This document shows positions 1 through 6,518 of a stretch of 7,358 nt of DNA, piece after piece. Origin of the DNA: Trueperaceae bacterium (GTDB lineage Bacteria; Deinococcota; Deinococci; Deinococcales; Trueperaceae); NCBI GenBank assembly GCA_007130445.1, contig SLSM01000063.1, positions 1 through 7,358 on the forward strand, given 5' to 3'. The notes beneath the pieces are model-generated. The model was not told the DNA's origin. It searched no databases and was given only the letters and a program-made list of their open reading frames with translations. The translations under genes and the position numbers were made by a program. Position 1 is the stretch's first letter; each line of letters starts with the position of its first letter.

Positions 1-854
1 CGCTGCTGATCGGTGCGATGACCGGTGGCTCGAGCCATGCCGGGCTGATCAACCGCCACCTGGCGGAGGCCGCCCAGCGTCTCGGCATCGGCATGATGCT
101 CGGGTCGCAGCGCGTGATGCTGGAGCGCCCCGAGACGCGCTCGAGCTTCGCCGTGCGTGCGGTTGCGCCCGACGTGCTGCTGATCGGCAACCTCGGGGTG
201 GCGCAGCTGCTACGAGGCTACGGTGCGGAGCAGATCGAGGAGGCACGTGCAGCGGTCGGCGCCGATGCGATGGCGTTGCACACGAACCCCTTGCAGGAGG
301 CCCTGCAAGACGGCGGCGACGAGCGCTTCGCCGGCGTGACCGAGCGGCTCAGGGAGGTGGTGCCCGCCGTCCCGGCCCCGGTGCTCCTGAAGGAGGTGGG
401 CCACGGCCTCTCGGGCGCGGTCGCCCGCAGCGTCGCCGACGTCGGGTTCGCCGCTCTCGACGTCGCTGGCGCCGGGGGCACGTCGTGGGCGAAAGTCGAG
501 GACCTGGTCCGCTACGGCGAGGTGCGGCACCACGACCTGGTCGAGTGGGGCATCCCGACGTCGATCGCGTTGCGCGAGGTGCGAGCGGCCTTGCCGCGCA
601 TGCCGCTGATCGCGTCGGGCGGCATCCGCTCGGGGCTCGACGTCGCAAAGGCGCTCGCGCTCGGTGCCCAGGCGGTGGCGATCGCCCAGCCGCTGCTCGC
701 CCCCGCGCTCGATTCGGCCGATGCGGTGGTGCGCCAGCTGTCGGAAACGCTGCGCGAGCTCCGCATCGCCATGTTCGCGTGCGGCGCTGCGGACGTCGTG
801 GCGTTGGCTCAGGTGGCACCCGTCCCGCGCGAGCGTGCGTACACTGTCGCATGA
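1..854 (+). CDS. fni: Type II isopentenyl-diphosphate delta-isomerase, 3' part (5' end outside window)
   Basis: This FMN- and NAD(P)H-dependent enzyme interconverts isopentenyl and dimethylallyl diphosphate, which balances the building blocks for all isoprenoids. The reading frame is open from base 3 (LLIGAMTGG), so the ATG at 18 is internal and roughly 70 N-terminal residues are missing. Counting from that Met, family motifs appear in order: GSQR (29-32), LHTNPLQEALQ (87-97) with the conserved Gln93 and Glu94 thought to act in catalysis and Mg binding, KEVGHGLS (125-132), DVAGAGGTSWAKVE (148-161), WGIPTS (177-182) and the phosphate-binding IASGGIRSGLDVAKALALGA (198-217). Its TGA overlaps the next gene's start codon as ATGA, which implies translational coupling. 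Type II isomerases are typical of Thermus and Deinococcus, among others. An FMN-dependent lactate-dehydrogenase-like protein is an unlikely alternative given these motifs. Confidence 0.95.
   Translation, partial: LLIGAMTGGSSHAGLINRHLAEAAQRLGIGMMLGSQRVMLERPETRSSFAVRAVAPDVLLIGNLGVAQLLRGYGAEQIEEARAAVGADAMALHTNPLQEALQDGGDERFAGVTERLREVVPAVPAPVLLKEVGHGLSGAVARSVADVGFAALDVAGAGGTSWAKVEDLVRYGEVRHHDLVEWGIPTSIALREVRAALPRMPLIASGGIRSGLDVAKALALGAQAVAIAQPLLAPALDSADAVVRQLSETLRELRIAMFACGAADVVALAQVAPVPRERAYTVA
840..845 (+). promoter_or_regulatory. Possible -10 box just upstream of the SDR gene
   Basis: TACACT fits the TANNNT form of a -10 element and ends five bases before the ATG at 851. If it is used, the SDR transcript would be essentially leaderless. 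No convincing -35 is visible, and the site lies inside the end of the isomerase gene. It could be chance, since the ATGA overlap already explains how the SDR gene is translated. Confidence 0.2.
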
Positions 855-1612
855 ACCTTCAGATCGCTGGCAAGACGGCTCTCGTGACGGGCGGCTCGAA
901 GGGGATCGGCTACGCCATCGCCGAGGGTCTGGTAGCGGAAGGCGCTCGCGTCGTCGTGTCGGCGCGAGACCAGGGCGTTCTCGAGGCCGCCGCGCAGCGA
1001 CTCGGCGAGGGCGGGGGCGACGTCGTCGCGATCGCTGCGGACGTGTCGAGCGCGAAGGGCGTCCGCGGCCTGGTCGAGGCCACCTTCGAGCGCGTCGGGC
1101 GCGTCGATGTCCTTGTCGCGAACGCCGGCGGTCCCCCCGCCGGACTGCCCTCGAGCCTCGATGACGCCGCCTGGGCGCGGGCGACCGAGCTGACGCTGAT
1201 GTCGGCGGTCCGCCTGGCGCGCGGCGTGTTGCCGGGGATGCGTGAGCGCGGCTGGGGCCGGATCGTGCACGTGACCAGCCTGTCGGTGAAGCAACCGATC
1301 AACGAGCTGACGCTGTCGAACGCGTTGCGATCGGCCGTCACGGCGTTCGCGCGCACGCTCGCCAACGAGGTCGCCGGCGAGGGCGTCACGGTCAACGCCG
1401 TCGCGCCGGGCTACACGGCCACGGAGCGCCTCGAAGAGCTCTTCGCCGACGACTACGCTCGGGCGCGTCTGCTCGCCTCGATCCCGGCCAAGCGCTTCGC
1501 GACGCCACGCGAGGTCGCGGCCGCTGCCGTCTTCCTGTGCTCGCAACAGGCCGCCTATGTCACGGGTCAGACGCTCGTCGTGGACGGCGGCATGGTGGCC
1601 TCCACCTACTGA
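851..1612 (+). CDS. SDR-family oxidoreductase-like protein lacking the catalytic Tyr and Lys
   Basis: This is a 253-residue Rossmann-fold protein of the classical short-chain dehydrogenase size, probably cytosolic. The nucleotide-binding turn TGGSKGIG is at 13-20, NAGG at 91-94, a Ser equivalent to the catalytic one at 143 (VTSLS), VNAVAPGYTATER at 181-193 and the C-terminal VTGQTLVVDGG at 237-247. Where a YxxxK motif is expected there is LTLSN (153-157), so both Tyr and Lys are replaced. The same LSN pattern is remembered from an atypical FabG-like SDR subgroup (CDD cd05344), so this is probably a lineage feature and not decay. The substrate is unknown. It may be a reductase with altered chemistry or a non-catalytic cofactor-binding protein. 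The start at 851 overlaps the isomerase stop by four bases. Longer in-frame upstream starts would lie deep within the isomerase and are rejected. Confidence 0.88.
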   Translation: MNLQIAGKTALVTGGSKGIGYAIAEGLVAEGARVVVSARDQGVLEAAAQRLGEGGGDVVAIAADVSSAKGVRGLVEATFERVGRVDVLVANAGGPPAGLPSSLDDAAWARATELTLMSAVRLARGVLPGMRERGWGRIVHVTSLSVKQPINELTLSNALRSAVTAFARTLANEVAGEGVTVNAVAPGYTATERLEELFADDYARARLLASIPAKRFATPREVAAAAVFLCSQQAAYVTGQTLVVDGGMVASTY

Positions 1613-1623
1613 GCGCCGTCCGC

Positions 1624-2280
1624 ATGACGCGCTGGTCCGTGGCGTGGTCCGCCCTTGCGGCGCTGCTCGTCGGCGGCGTGGTGCACCCGCACGGCACCAC
1701 CATCCCGCACGATCTGGCGGGGCTGCGGCTGTGCGTCGATGACGACAGCCTCGAGGTGGCGTTCGAGCGCGGTGGCGAGGCCGCGCGTGTCGCTGTCACG
1801 CAGCGCCTGGAGCGCGCGCTCGAGCAGGTGCTCGGCGCCGCCGCGGTGCCGTGGCGCCGCGAGGACCCATGCCCCGACGCCGACGGATACCTGAGCGTGA
1901 GCCTCGTCGTCGAGGATGCGTCGTGGTTCGCTCCACGCGCGAGCGCGTACACGCTCACGGTGCAGGTCGGACCGCGCACGCGCGGGCCCGACGGCGCCGT
2001 TCGGGCGCTGCCCCCGAGCGCGTTCGACCTGTCGGTGATGGAAGTGTTCGACGAGCGAGCCGTCGGCGTGCCCGCGGTGGTGTTCCTCCCGCGCTACGTC
2101 GAGGCCGGGCTTCGCGACCTCAGCGTGAGCTGGTGGGAGGACCATCTCGACGCGGCGGCCGCCGCGCAGGCCACCCCGGCGTGGCTGCCGTGGCTCGGTG
2201 GGGCGCTCGCCGCCTGCGTCGCGTCGCTCACCTGGTGGCGACTGCACCCGTCGCGCCGCGGGCGGCCCGGCGGGCCGTGA
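1624..2280 (+). CDS. Hypothetical protein with N-terminal and C-terminal hydrophobic segments
   Basis: I do not recognise this 218-residue protein. The ATG at 1624 was chosen because it is 11 bases after the SDR stop and directly begins a signal-peptide or anchor-like sequence (short charged start, then a hydrophobic run at 5-20). A longer in-frame start at 1537 would overlap the SDR gene and hide that signal. Residues 31-180 look soluble, with an acidic C-terminal part and two cysteines (37 and 83). A second hydrophobic stretch at about 187-204 is followed by an Arg-rich tail (RLHPSRRGR). The layout suggests an exported domain tethered by the C-terminal segment, with a cytoplasmic basic tail by the positive-inside rule. 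The spacing suggests co-transcription with the isomerase and SDR genes, but nothing else points to a function. Confidence 0.7.
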   Translation: MTRWSVAWSALAALLVGGVVHPHGTTIPHDLAGLRLCVDDDSLEVAFERGGEAARVAVTQRLERALEQVLGAAAVPWRREDPCPDADGYLSVSLVVEDASWFAPRASAYTLTVQVGPRTRGPDGAVRALPPSAFDLSVMEVFDERAVGVPAVVFLPRYVEAGLRDLSVSWWEDHLDAAAAAQATPAWLPWLGGALAACVASLTWWRLHPSRRGRPGGP

Positions 2281-2298
2281 AGCCGCTCACGACGGCCC
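2272..2298. terminator. Hairpin across the convergent gene junction, possible bidirectional terminator
   Basis: Bases 2272-2280 (GGGCCGTGA) can pair with TCAC (2287-2290) and GGCCC (2294-2298). This leaves a six-base loop and a three-base bulge at 2291-2293. The stem covers both stop codons of two genes that end only six bases apart. There is no T-tract on either side, so it is not a textbook intrinsic terminator, but its position suits a shared transcription end. Confidence 0.4.
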
Positions 2299-2979
2299 TG
2301 CGGCGGCGCGCGTCCCGAACAGCCGGAACGACACCGCGCCGAGCGTGAGCACGGCCAACGGCGCTGCCCAGATCAGACCGATCCCGAACGTCAACGCACC
2401 GAGGAGCGCGAGGCCCGCCAGCACGATCTGCACGGCGAGCAGGGTGGGGAGCACCGGCAACGAGGCGCGAACGCTCCAGCCGATGGCGGTGAACGCATCG
2501 GTCTCGCGGTCCGCCACCAGGAAGAGGGCTTGTCCGGTGAGCAGCGAATAGGGCAGGGCGACCGCGAGGCTCCACGCCGGCCCCAGCAGCGCCTCGGCCG
2601 CGTTGAGCACCAGCGAGCCGAGCAGCAGGACCACGACCGCGTGTCCGAGGGCGGGGCGGTAGCCCTGGAGGTCGCTCGCGTCGGTGCGCACGCCCGCGAC
2701 GCGGCGGACCCCGTACATGGTGAGCGCCACGCTCACCGGCGCCGTCGCGATCACGCTCAGGCTCGCCGCCAGGGCTTCAGGCAGGCCCAGCGCGACGCCG
2801 AGCACGGCCGCGACGATGGCGATCGACACCCATGCCAGCAGGCCCAACCAGACCCAGCGCTTCGCGCCGCGCAGCGCGTGGACCCCGTCGCGGAGCACCT
2901 CGCCGATGCGCAGCGGGGCGCGTCCAGCCAGCGCGGCCGCCAAGCCGGGGTCGTCGTTCGTCGGGGTCTGGGCTGACAT
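2287..2979 (-). CDS. Multi-pass integral membrane protein of unknown function
   Basis: This 230-residue protein is very hydrophobic. Its soluble N-terminal region of about 40 residues ends in RGAKRW, and likely membrane segments follow near 43-62, 68-90, 112-131, 136-155, 175-198 and 200-218. The stretch FLVADRETDAFTAIGWSVRA (153-172) followed by GIGLIWAAPL (199-208) resembles a signature shared by several uncharacterised bacterial membrane families (DUF975- and DUF2189-like). That resemblance is from memory and the family is not assigned. The start at 2979 (MSAQTPTNDD) is preferred over an in-frame ATG at 3021: a -10-like TACGAT lies eight bases upstream of it, and the extra 14 residues would occupy most of the short divergent promoter gap. 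It is transcribed against the genes on both sides, so it probably does not belong to either pathway. Confidence 0.75.
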   Translation of the reverse strand: MSAQTPTNDDPGLAAALAGRAPLRIGEVLRDGVHALRGAKRWVWLGLLAWVSIAIVAAVLGVALGLPEALAASLSVIATAPVSVALTMYGVRRVAGVRTDASDLQGYRPALGHAVVVLLLGSLVLNAAEALLGPAWSLAVALPYSLLTGQALFLVADRETDAFTAIGWSVRASLPVLPTLLAVQIVLAGLALLGALTFGIGLIWAAPLAVLTLGAVSFRLFGTRAAAGPS

Positions 2980-2987
2980 CGCGGCGC

Positions 2988-2993
2988 ATCGTA
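2988..2993 (-). promoter_or_regulatory. -10-like element for the membrane protein gene
   Basis: On the minus strand this reads TACGAT, a TANNNT -10 form, and it is separated from the ATG at 2979 by eight bases. A transcript starting from it would begin at or within a few bases of the start codon. No -35 hexamer or Shine-Dalgarno sequence is visible. Confidence 0.4.
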
Positions 2994-3025
2994 CCAGCGG
3001 GTACGGAGCCTGCGCACCCAACGCG

Positions 3026-3031
3026 TATCAT
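3026..3031 (+). promoter_or_regulatory. -10-like element for the polyketide operon
   Basis: TATCAT differs from the TATAAT consensus at one position and ends seven bases before the ATG at 3039. The expected transcription start falls on or next to that A, so the operon mRNA would be leaderless. No Shine-Dalgarno sequence precedes the ATG, which fits. No good -35 is visible 16-18 bases upstream, so an activator or an extended -10 mechanism may be involved. Confidence 0.45.
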
Positions 3032-3038
3032 CGGCGTC

Positions 3039-4214
3039 ATGTCGGTTCGGGTGATCGGGATCGGAACGGCGCTGCCGCCGCACGCCTACACGCAGGCCGA
3101 GGTGAAGGCGGTCATGCGGCGTTGGGTGGGTGGCGAGCGCCGCGTCGACAGGACGCTCGAGCGCGTCTACACGCACTCGGGCATCGAGCGGCGCCACAGC
3201 GTGGTGGCCGACTTCGGGCCCGACGGCCCGGCTGGCGCGGGTGCCGGACTGTTCCTCGACCGCGGTGGCGACACCTTCGCCCGGCCCAGCACCGGAACGC
3301 GCAACGCCCGCTACGGCGAGTTCGCGCCACCGCTGCTCGAGCGCGCCGCGCGGCGCGCGCTCGAAGCCTCGCCGACCGCGCTGCGCGACCGGGTGAGTCA
3401 CGTGATCACGGTGTCGTGCACCGGTTTCCAGGCGCCCGGCGTCGACGACCACCTGGTGCGCGCGCTGGGTCTGGCGGCCGACACCGAGCGCTACCACCTC
3501 GGCTTCATGGGCTGCTACGCGGTGTTCCCCGCGCTGCGCATGGCGCGGGCGTTCTGCCTGGCCGACCCGGAGGCGGTCGTGCTGATCGCAGCGGTCGAGC
3601 TGTGCACGCTCCACCTCGATCCGAGTCGCGAGGTCGACAGCATCTTGTCGACGTCGGTGTTCGCCGACGGCGCGGCCGCCGCCGTCGTCAGCGCCGTCGA
3701 AGCGGACGATGGTGGCGCGCTGCGGCCGGCCCTGGAACTGCTCGCCTCGAGCACGACGTTGACGCAGCGGGGCAAGGCCGACATGGCGTGGACCATCGGC
3801 GATCACGGCTTCGAGATGGTGCTCACGAGCTACGTGCCGCGTGTGCTCGAGGCCGAGGCCGAGGCGTCGGTGGCGCCGCTGCTGCGCGCCGGCGGCATCG
3901 ACGTCGGCGACGTCGGCGCCTGGGCCGTCCACCCCGGTGGTCGCGCGATCCTCGACAAGGTCGAGCGGGGTCTGCGACTCGAAGGCGGCATGGTGGACGC
4001 GTCGCGCGCGGTGCTGGCCGAGGCGGGGAACATGTCGAGCGCCACCGTGCTGTTCGTGCTCGAGAGGCTCCTCGGAGGCCGCTGCGCCGACCATGCGGTG
4101 CCTGCCCAGGAGCCGGCGCCGCTCGCCGCGGGGACGCTCGTCGCCGCCCTCGCGTTCGGGCCCGGACTCACCGTCGACGCCGCCCTCCTGCGCGTCGGCG
4201 ACACGCTGCCATGA
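3039..4214 (+). CDS. Type III polyketide synthase (chalcone/stilbene synthase superfamily)
   Basis: This homodimeric, CoA-dependent ketosynthase extends an acyl-CoA starter with malonyl-CoA and cyclises the chain to a resorcinol, phloroglucinol, pyrone or naphthol-type product. Its 391 residues match the family length. The thiolase-fold triad is complete: Cys159 in LGFMGCYAVFPALR, His298 in WAVHPGGRAILDK and Asn331 in AEAGNMSSATV. Also present are SCTGFQAPGVD (126-136) and the C-terminal AFGPG (372-376). The GFMGCYA context around the Cys differs from plant chalcone synthase and RppA, and starter and product cannot be read by eye. The ATG at 3039 fits the family N-terminus (VIGIGTALPP); a longer in-frame start at 2832 would run through the divergent gene. 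Its stop overlaps the monooxygenase start as ATGA, so the two products are probably made together. Confidence 0.95.
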   Translation: MSVRVIGIGTALPPHAYTQAEVKAVMRRWVGGERRVDRTLERVYTHSGIERRHSVVADFGPDGPAGAGAGLFLDRGGDTFARPSTGTRNARYGEFAPPLLERAARRALEASPTALRDRVSHVITVSCTGFQAPGVDDHLVRALGLAADTERYHLGFMGCYAVFPALRMARAFCLADPEAVVLIAAVELCTLHLDPSREVDSILSTSVFADGAAAAVVSAVEADDGGALRPALELLASSTTLTQRGKADMAWTIGDHGFEMVLTSYVPRVLEAEAEASVAPLLRAGGIDVGDVGAWAVHPGGRAILDKVERGLRLEGGMVDASRAVLAEAGNMSSATVLFVLERLLGGRCADHAVPAQEPAPLAAGTLVAALAFGPGLTVDAALLRVGDTLP

Positions 4215-5437
4215 GCGAGGCGCGCGCCGCCGCCGACGCCGCGGCGGCCACCGTCTTGGTGGTCGGTGCCGGTCCGGTGGGGTTGCTCGTGGCCGCGCGA
4301 CTACTGCTGCTCGGCGTGCCGACCCGAGTCGTCGAGCGCCGCGCGGCTCCTGGCAGCGGCAGTCGTGCCATCGGCGTGCACCCGCCCGGCCTGGTGGCGC
4401 TCGCCAGCGTCGGTGCGGACGCCGACGTGCTCGCCGCGGGCGTCCGCATCGTCGAGGGCAGGGCGTTCGGTGCGCACGGCGAACTCGGGTCACTGCGGTT
4501 CGACGGTGACACGCCGGTGCTCGCCGTTCCGCAGGCGCTGAGCGAGGCCGCGCTGTGCGCCGCCCTCGAGCGTGCCGGCGGGAGCGTCGAGCGCGGCGTG
4601 ACCCTCACCGGGTTGCGGCGGGGTGCGGCGGGGCGTCTCGAGGCCACGTTGCTCGGCGCCGACGAGGCCTTCGTCGACGCGGCGGTCGTGATCGGGTGCG
4701 ACGGGTCCGGCTCGAGCGTACGCACGCTCGCCGGCATCGGCTGGCGTGGCGGGGCGTACCGGGATCGCTACCTGATGGCCGATCTGCCCGACGTGTCGGG
4801 TCTGGGTGCGCGCGCGGAGATCCGCCTGCATCGCGCCGGCCTGCTCGAGAGCTTCCCGCTGCCGGGCGGCTGGCGCCGCGTCGTCGTCCGCGTCCCGGAC
4901 GAGCCCGCCGTGGTCGCTACGGACCGTGGCGACGAGACCGCTGGCGGGCCGTCCCGCTCGGCCGGGGTGGACCCGTGCGTCGCGGCGCGGGTTTGTGCCT
5001 TGGCGGCGGAGCGCGGGGGCGAGCGCTACGACGCCGACGCGGCGCGCATGACGTCGGCGTTCGGCATCGAGCGCAGGCTCGCAACGCGTTTCGTGCTGGG
5101 TCGAGTCGCGCTCGCTGGCGACGCGGCGCACGTGCTGAGCCCCATCGGCGGCCAAGGCATGAACCTCGGCTGGCTCGATGCGGTGGCGTTGGCGGAAGGG
5201 GTCGCGCGGGGCCTGGAGCGTGGACCCGGGGCGCTGCGCACCGAACTCGAAGCGTACGGTCAGCGACGGCGTCGCGCCGCCCAGGCGGCCGCCTGGCGCG
5301 CCGACGTCAACACGCGTCTGGGACGGCCCGTCGGGCCGCTCGGAGCGAGGCTGCGCGACGCCGTCCTGGTACGTGCCTTGCGCGCCCCCTTCGATCGCGC
5401 GTTGACCGGGGCGTTCACGATGCGCGGCCTGGCGTGA
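4211..5437 (+). CDS. FAD-dependent monooxygenase, aromatic-ring hydroxylase (PHBH) type
   Basis: This 408-residue flavoprotein is of the group A hydroxylase type that uses NAD(P)H and oxygen to hydroxylate phenolic rings. The dinucleotide-binding motif VVGAGPVGLLVAAR is at 17-30, with Glu42 at the end of strand 2. The DG motif is GCDGSGSSVR (162-171), and the GD motif with its flavin-contacting follow-on is GDAAHVLSPIGGQGMNLG (303-320). It lies between a type III polyketide synthase and a UbiA prenyltransferase, with a four-base overlap at each end. Oxidation of the polyketide ring, for example phenol to hydroquinone or quinone, is therefore the likely role. The flavoprotein SrsC of the Streptomyces srs phenolic-lipid operon is a precedent. 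A geranylgeranyl-reductase-like or halogenase-like flavoprotein is less likely, since the PHBH-type GD motif is intact. Confidence 0.9.
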   Translation: MSEARAAADAAAATVLVVGAGPVGLLVAARLLLLGVPTRVVERRAAPGSGSRAIGVHPPGLVALASVGADADVLAAGVRIVEGRAFGAHGELGSLRFDGDTPVLAVPQALSEAALCAALERAGGSVERGVTLTGLRRGAAGRLEATLLGADEAFVDAAVVIGCDGSGSSVRTLAGIGWRGGAYRDRYLMADLPDVSGLGARAEIRLHRAGLLESFPLPGGWRRVVVRVPDEPAVVATDRGDETAGGPSRSAGVDPCVAARVCALAAERGGERYDADAARMTSAFGIERRLATRFVLGRVALAGDAAHVLSPIGGQGMNLGWLDAVALAEGVARGLERGPGALRTELEAYGQRRRRAAQAAAWRADVNTRLGRPVGPLGARLRDAVLVRALRAPFDRALTGAFTMRGLA

Positions 5438-6339
5438 GCGCCGCCACCGAGCCACGGCCGCGGTGGCACCGGCACCCCTGGGTGCGGCACCTGCGACTGT
5501 CGTTCAACGCGCTGCTCAGCCCGATCTACCTGTGGGGCGCCTGGTCGGCCCCGGCGGTGGAGGAGCCGTGGCGCCTGGTCCTCGGGTGGGTCGCGCTGCA
5601 CGTCTTCCTCTACGGTGGCACCACCGCGCTGAACACCTCGATCGATCGAGACGAGGGACCGATCGGCGGTATGCGGCACCCCGAGCCGGTCGATGGCGGC
5701 CTCCTGCGGTGGTCCATCGCCGTGCAGGTCGCCGGGCTGCCCCTGGCGTGGGTGGTGGGCCCGGCCTTCCTCGTCACGTACGTCGTCCTCGGCCTGCTGG
5801 CGGCGGCGTACTCGCTGCCTGCGACGCGTTGGAAGTCGAGCACGGCCGGGTCGCTCGCGGTGGTCGCCCTGGGCCAGGGCGGGGTCGGGAGTCTGGCCGG
5901 CTGGTGGGCGGCCGTCGGTCCGCAGGCCGCGCCAGGCGCGGTCCTGGCATCGCCGGGACCGTGGTGGGCCGCGCTCGCGGCCGGCTTGCTGGTGCTGGGG
6001 CAGTACGTGGTGAGCCAGGCGTATCAGGTCGACGAGGACGCGCGCCGCGGTGATCGCACCCTGCCGGTGCTGCTGGGCCCCAGGCGTGCGCTGCGGCTCG
6101 CGCTGGTCCCGGCAGCGCTCGGTGCCCTGGTGATGTTCGGCGCGATCGCGCTGCGGGCGGGCTTGTGGTGGGCGCTGCCCGGCGCCCTGCTCGGCGCGAT
6201 CGTGAGCGTGCGCCAGTGGCGCTGGAGCGCTCGCGTGGGCGAGGACCTCGACGCCGACTACACGGCCGCGATGGGGCTCGTGCGACTCGGTGGACTGGGC
6301 TTCGGCGCCTATCTGCTGGCGCTCCTCGTCGCCTCCTGA
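5434..6339 (+). CDS. UbiA-family membrane prenyltransferase
   Basis: This intramembrane enzyme transfers a prenyl group from a prenyl diphosphate to an aromatic or other acceptor using Mg ions. It has 301 residues, about the family length, with eight or nine hydrophobic segments. The first Asp-rich motif is NTSIDRDEGPIGG (67-79), with Asn67, Asp71, Asp73 and Glu74. The second is YQVDEDARRGDRTLP (197-211), with Asp200, Asp202 and Asp207. The start is the GTG at 5434, which overlaps the monooxygenase TGA as GTGA; a longer in-frame open stretch upstream is a shadow of that gene. The DEGPIGG and RGDRTLP contexts differ from UbiA and MenA proper, so neither symbol is used. As the last gene of the operon it probably prenylates the oxidised polyketide. 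Chain length and acceptor are unknown. Confidence 0.9.
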   Translation: MSAATEPRPRWHRHPWVRHLRLSFNALLSPIYLWGAWSAPAVEEPWRLVLGWVALHVFLYGGTTALNTSIDRDEGPIGGMRHPEPVDGGLLRWSIAVQVAGLPLAWVVGPAFLVTYVVLGLLAAAYSLPATRWKSSTAGSLAVVALGQGGVGSLAGWWAAVGPQAAPGAVLASPGPWWAALAAGLLVLGQYVVSQAYQVDEDARRGDRTLPVLLGPRRALRLALVPAALGALVMFGAIALRAGLWWALPGALLGAIVSVRQWRWSARVGEDLDADYTAAMGLVRLGGLGFGAYLLALLVAS

Positions 6340-6351
6340 GGCTCCCTCCGA

Positions 6352-6382
6352 GCGCGCCGAGGGCGCGTCCCTCGCGGCGCGT
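6352..6382 (+). terminator. GC-rich stem-loop after the polyketide operon
   Basis: CGAGGG (6358-6363) pairs with CCCTCG (6369-6374) around a five-base loop. Past a two-base bulge the stem continues, with GCGCGC (6352-6357) against GCGCGT (6377-6382), including one G-U pair. It begins 12 bases after the prenyltransferase stop. No T-run follows, so it is an atypical terminator or an mRNA 3'-end stabiliser. Confidence 0.45.
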
Positions 6383-6414
6383 GCCGAGCACACCTCGGCC
6401 TGGGACGGATGCGT

Positions 6415-6476
6415 GGTGCCGGCACCTGCGCCGAGGCGCTAGCGTCGGCAGTGGGCCCGGCGCTTGCGCCGGCACC
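6415..6476. repeat. Short palindrome with a second, pairing copy overlapping the recA promoter
   Basis: GGTGCCGGCACC (6415-6426) is a perfect 12-bp palindrome. The 9-mer GCCGGCACC inside it (6418-6426) recurs at 6468-6476, so the two sites form both a direct repeat 50 bases apart and an inverted repeat (6415-6423 against 6468-6476). The second copy touches the candidate -35 of recA. A further 8-bp palindrome, CGCTAGCG, lies between them at 6437-6444. Paired regulator sites are possible, but chance is a real alternative at this GC content. Confidence 0.3.
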
Positions 6477-6493
6477 GGTCGCTACCTTAGTAT
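6464..6493 (+). promoter_or_regulatory. Candidate recA promoter
   Basis: A -35-like TTGCGC (6464-6469) and a -10-like TAGTAT (6488-6493) are separated by 18 bases. The -10 sits in CTACCTTAGTATTCAAGG, a rare AT-rich patch in this very GC-rich region, which supports its use. The expected transcription start is near 6500, giving a leader of about 33 bases that contains the ribosome binding site. Confidence 0.5.
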
Positions 6494-6494
6494 T

Positions 6495-6512
6495 CAAGGC
6501 ATGCGCGCCTTG
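6495..6512. promoter_or_regulatory. Interrupted palindrome at the recA transcription start, possible operator
   Basis: CAAGGC (6495-6500) and GCCTTG (6507-6512) form six-base arms around a six-base centre. A third related half, CCTT, occurs at 6485-6488 at the upstream edge of the -10. The site straddles the predicted start of transcription, where a bound repressor would block initiation. It matches neither the LexA box nor the Deinococcus radiation-desiccation motif as I know them. Confidence 0.3.
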
Positions 6513-6518
6513 CGCGCC

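Noticed and set aside
2832..3038. N-terminal extension of the type III PKS to an upstream in-frame ATG
   Set aside because: The extra 69 residues are Arg/Pro-rich, overlap the divergent membrane-protein gene and are absent from the family. VIGIGTALPP is the usual N-terminus.
2757..4493. 578-residue minus-strand reading frame opposite the polyketide synthase
   Set aside because: It is an Arg/His-rich shadow typical of high-GC DNA, overlapping three well-supported genes and with no recognisable domain.
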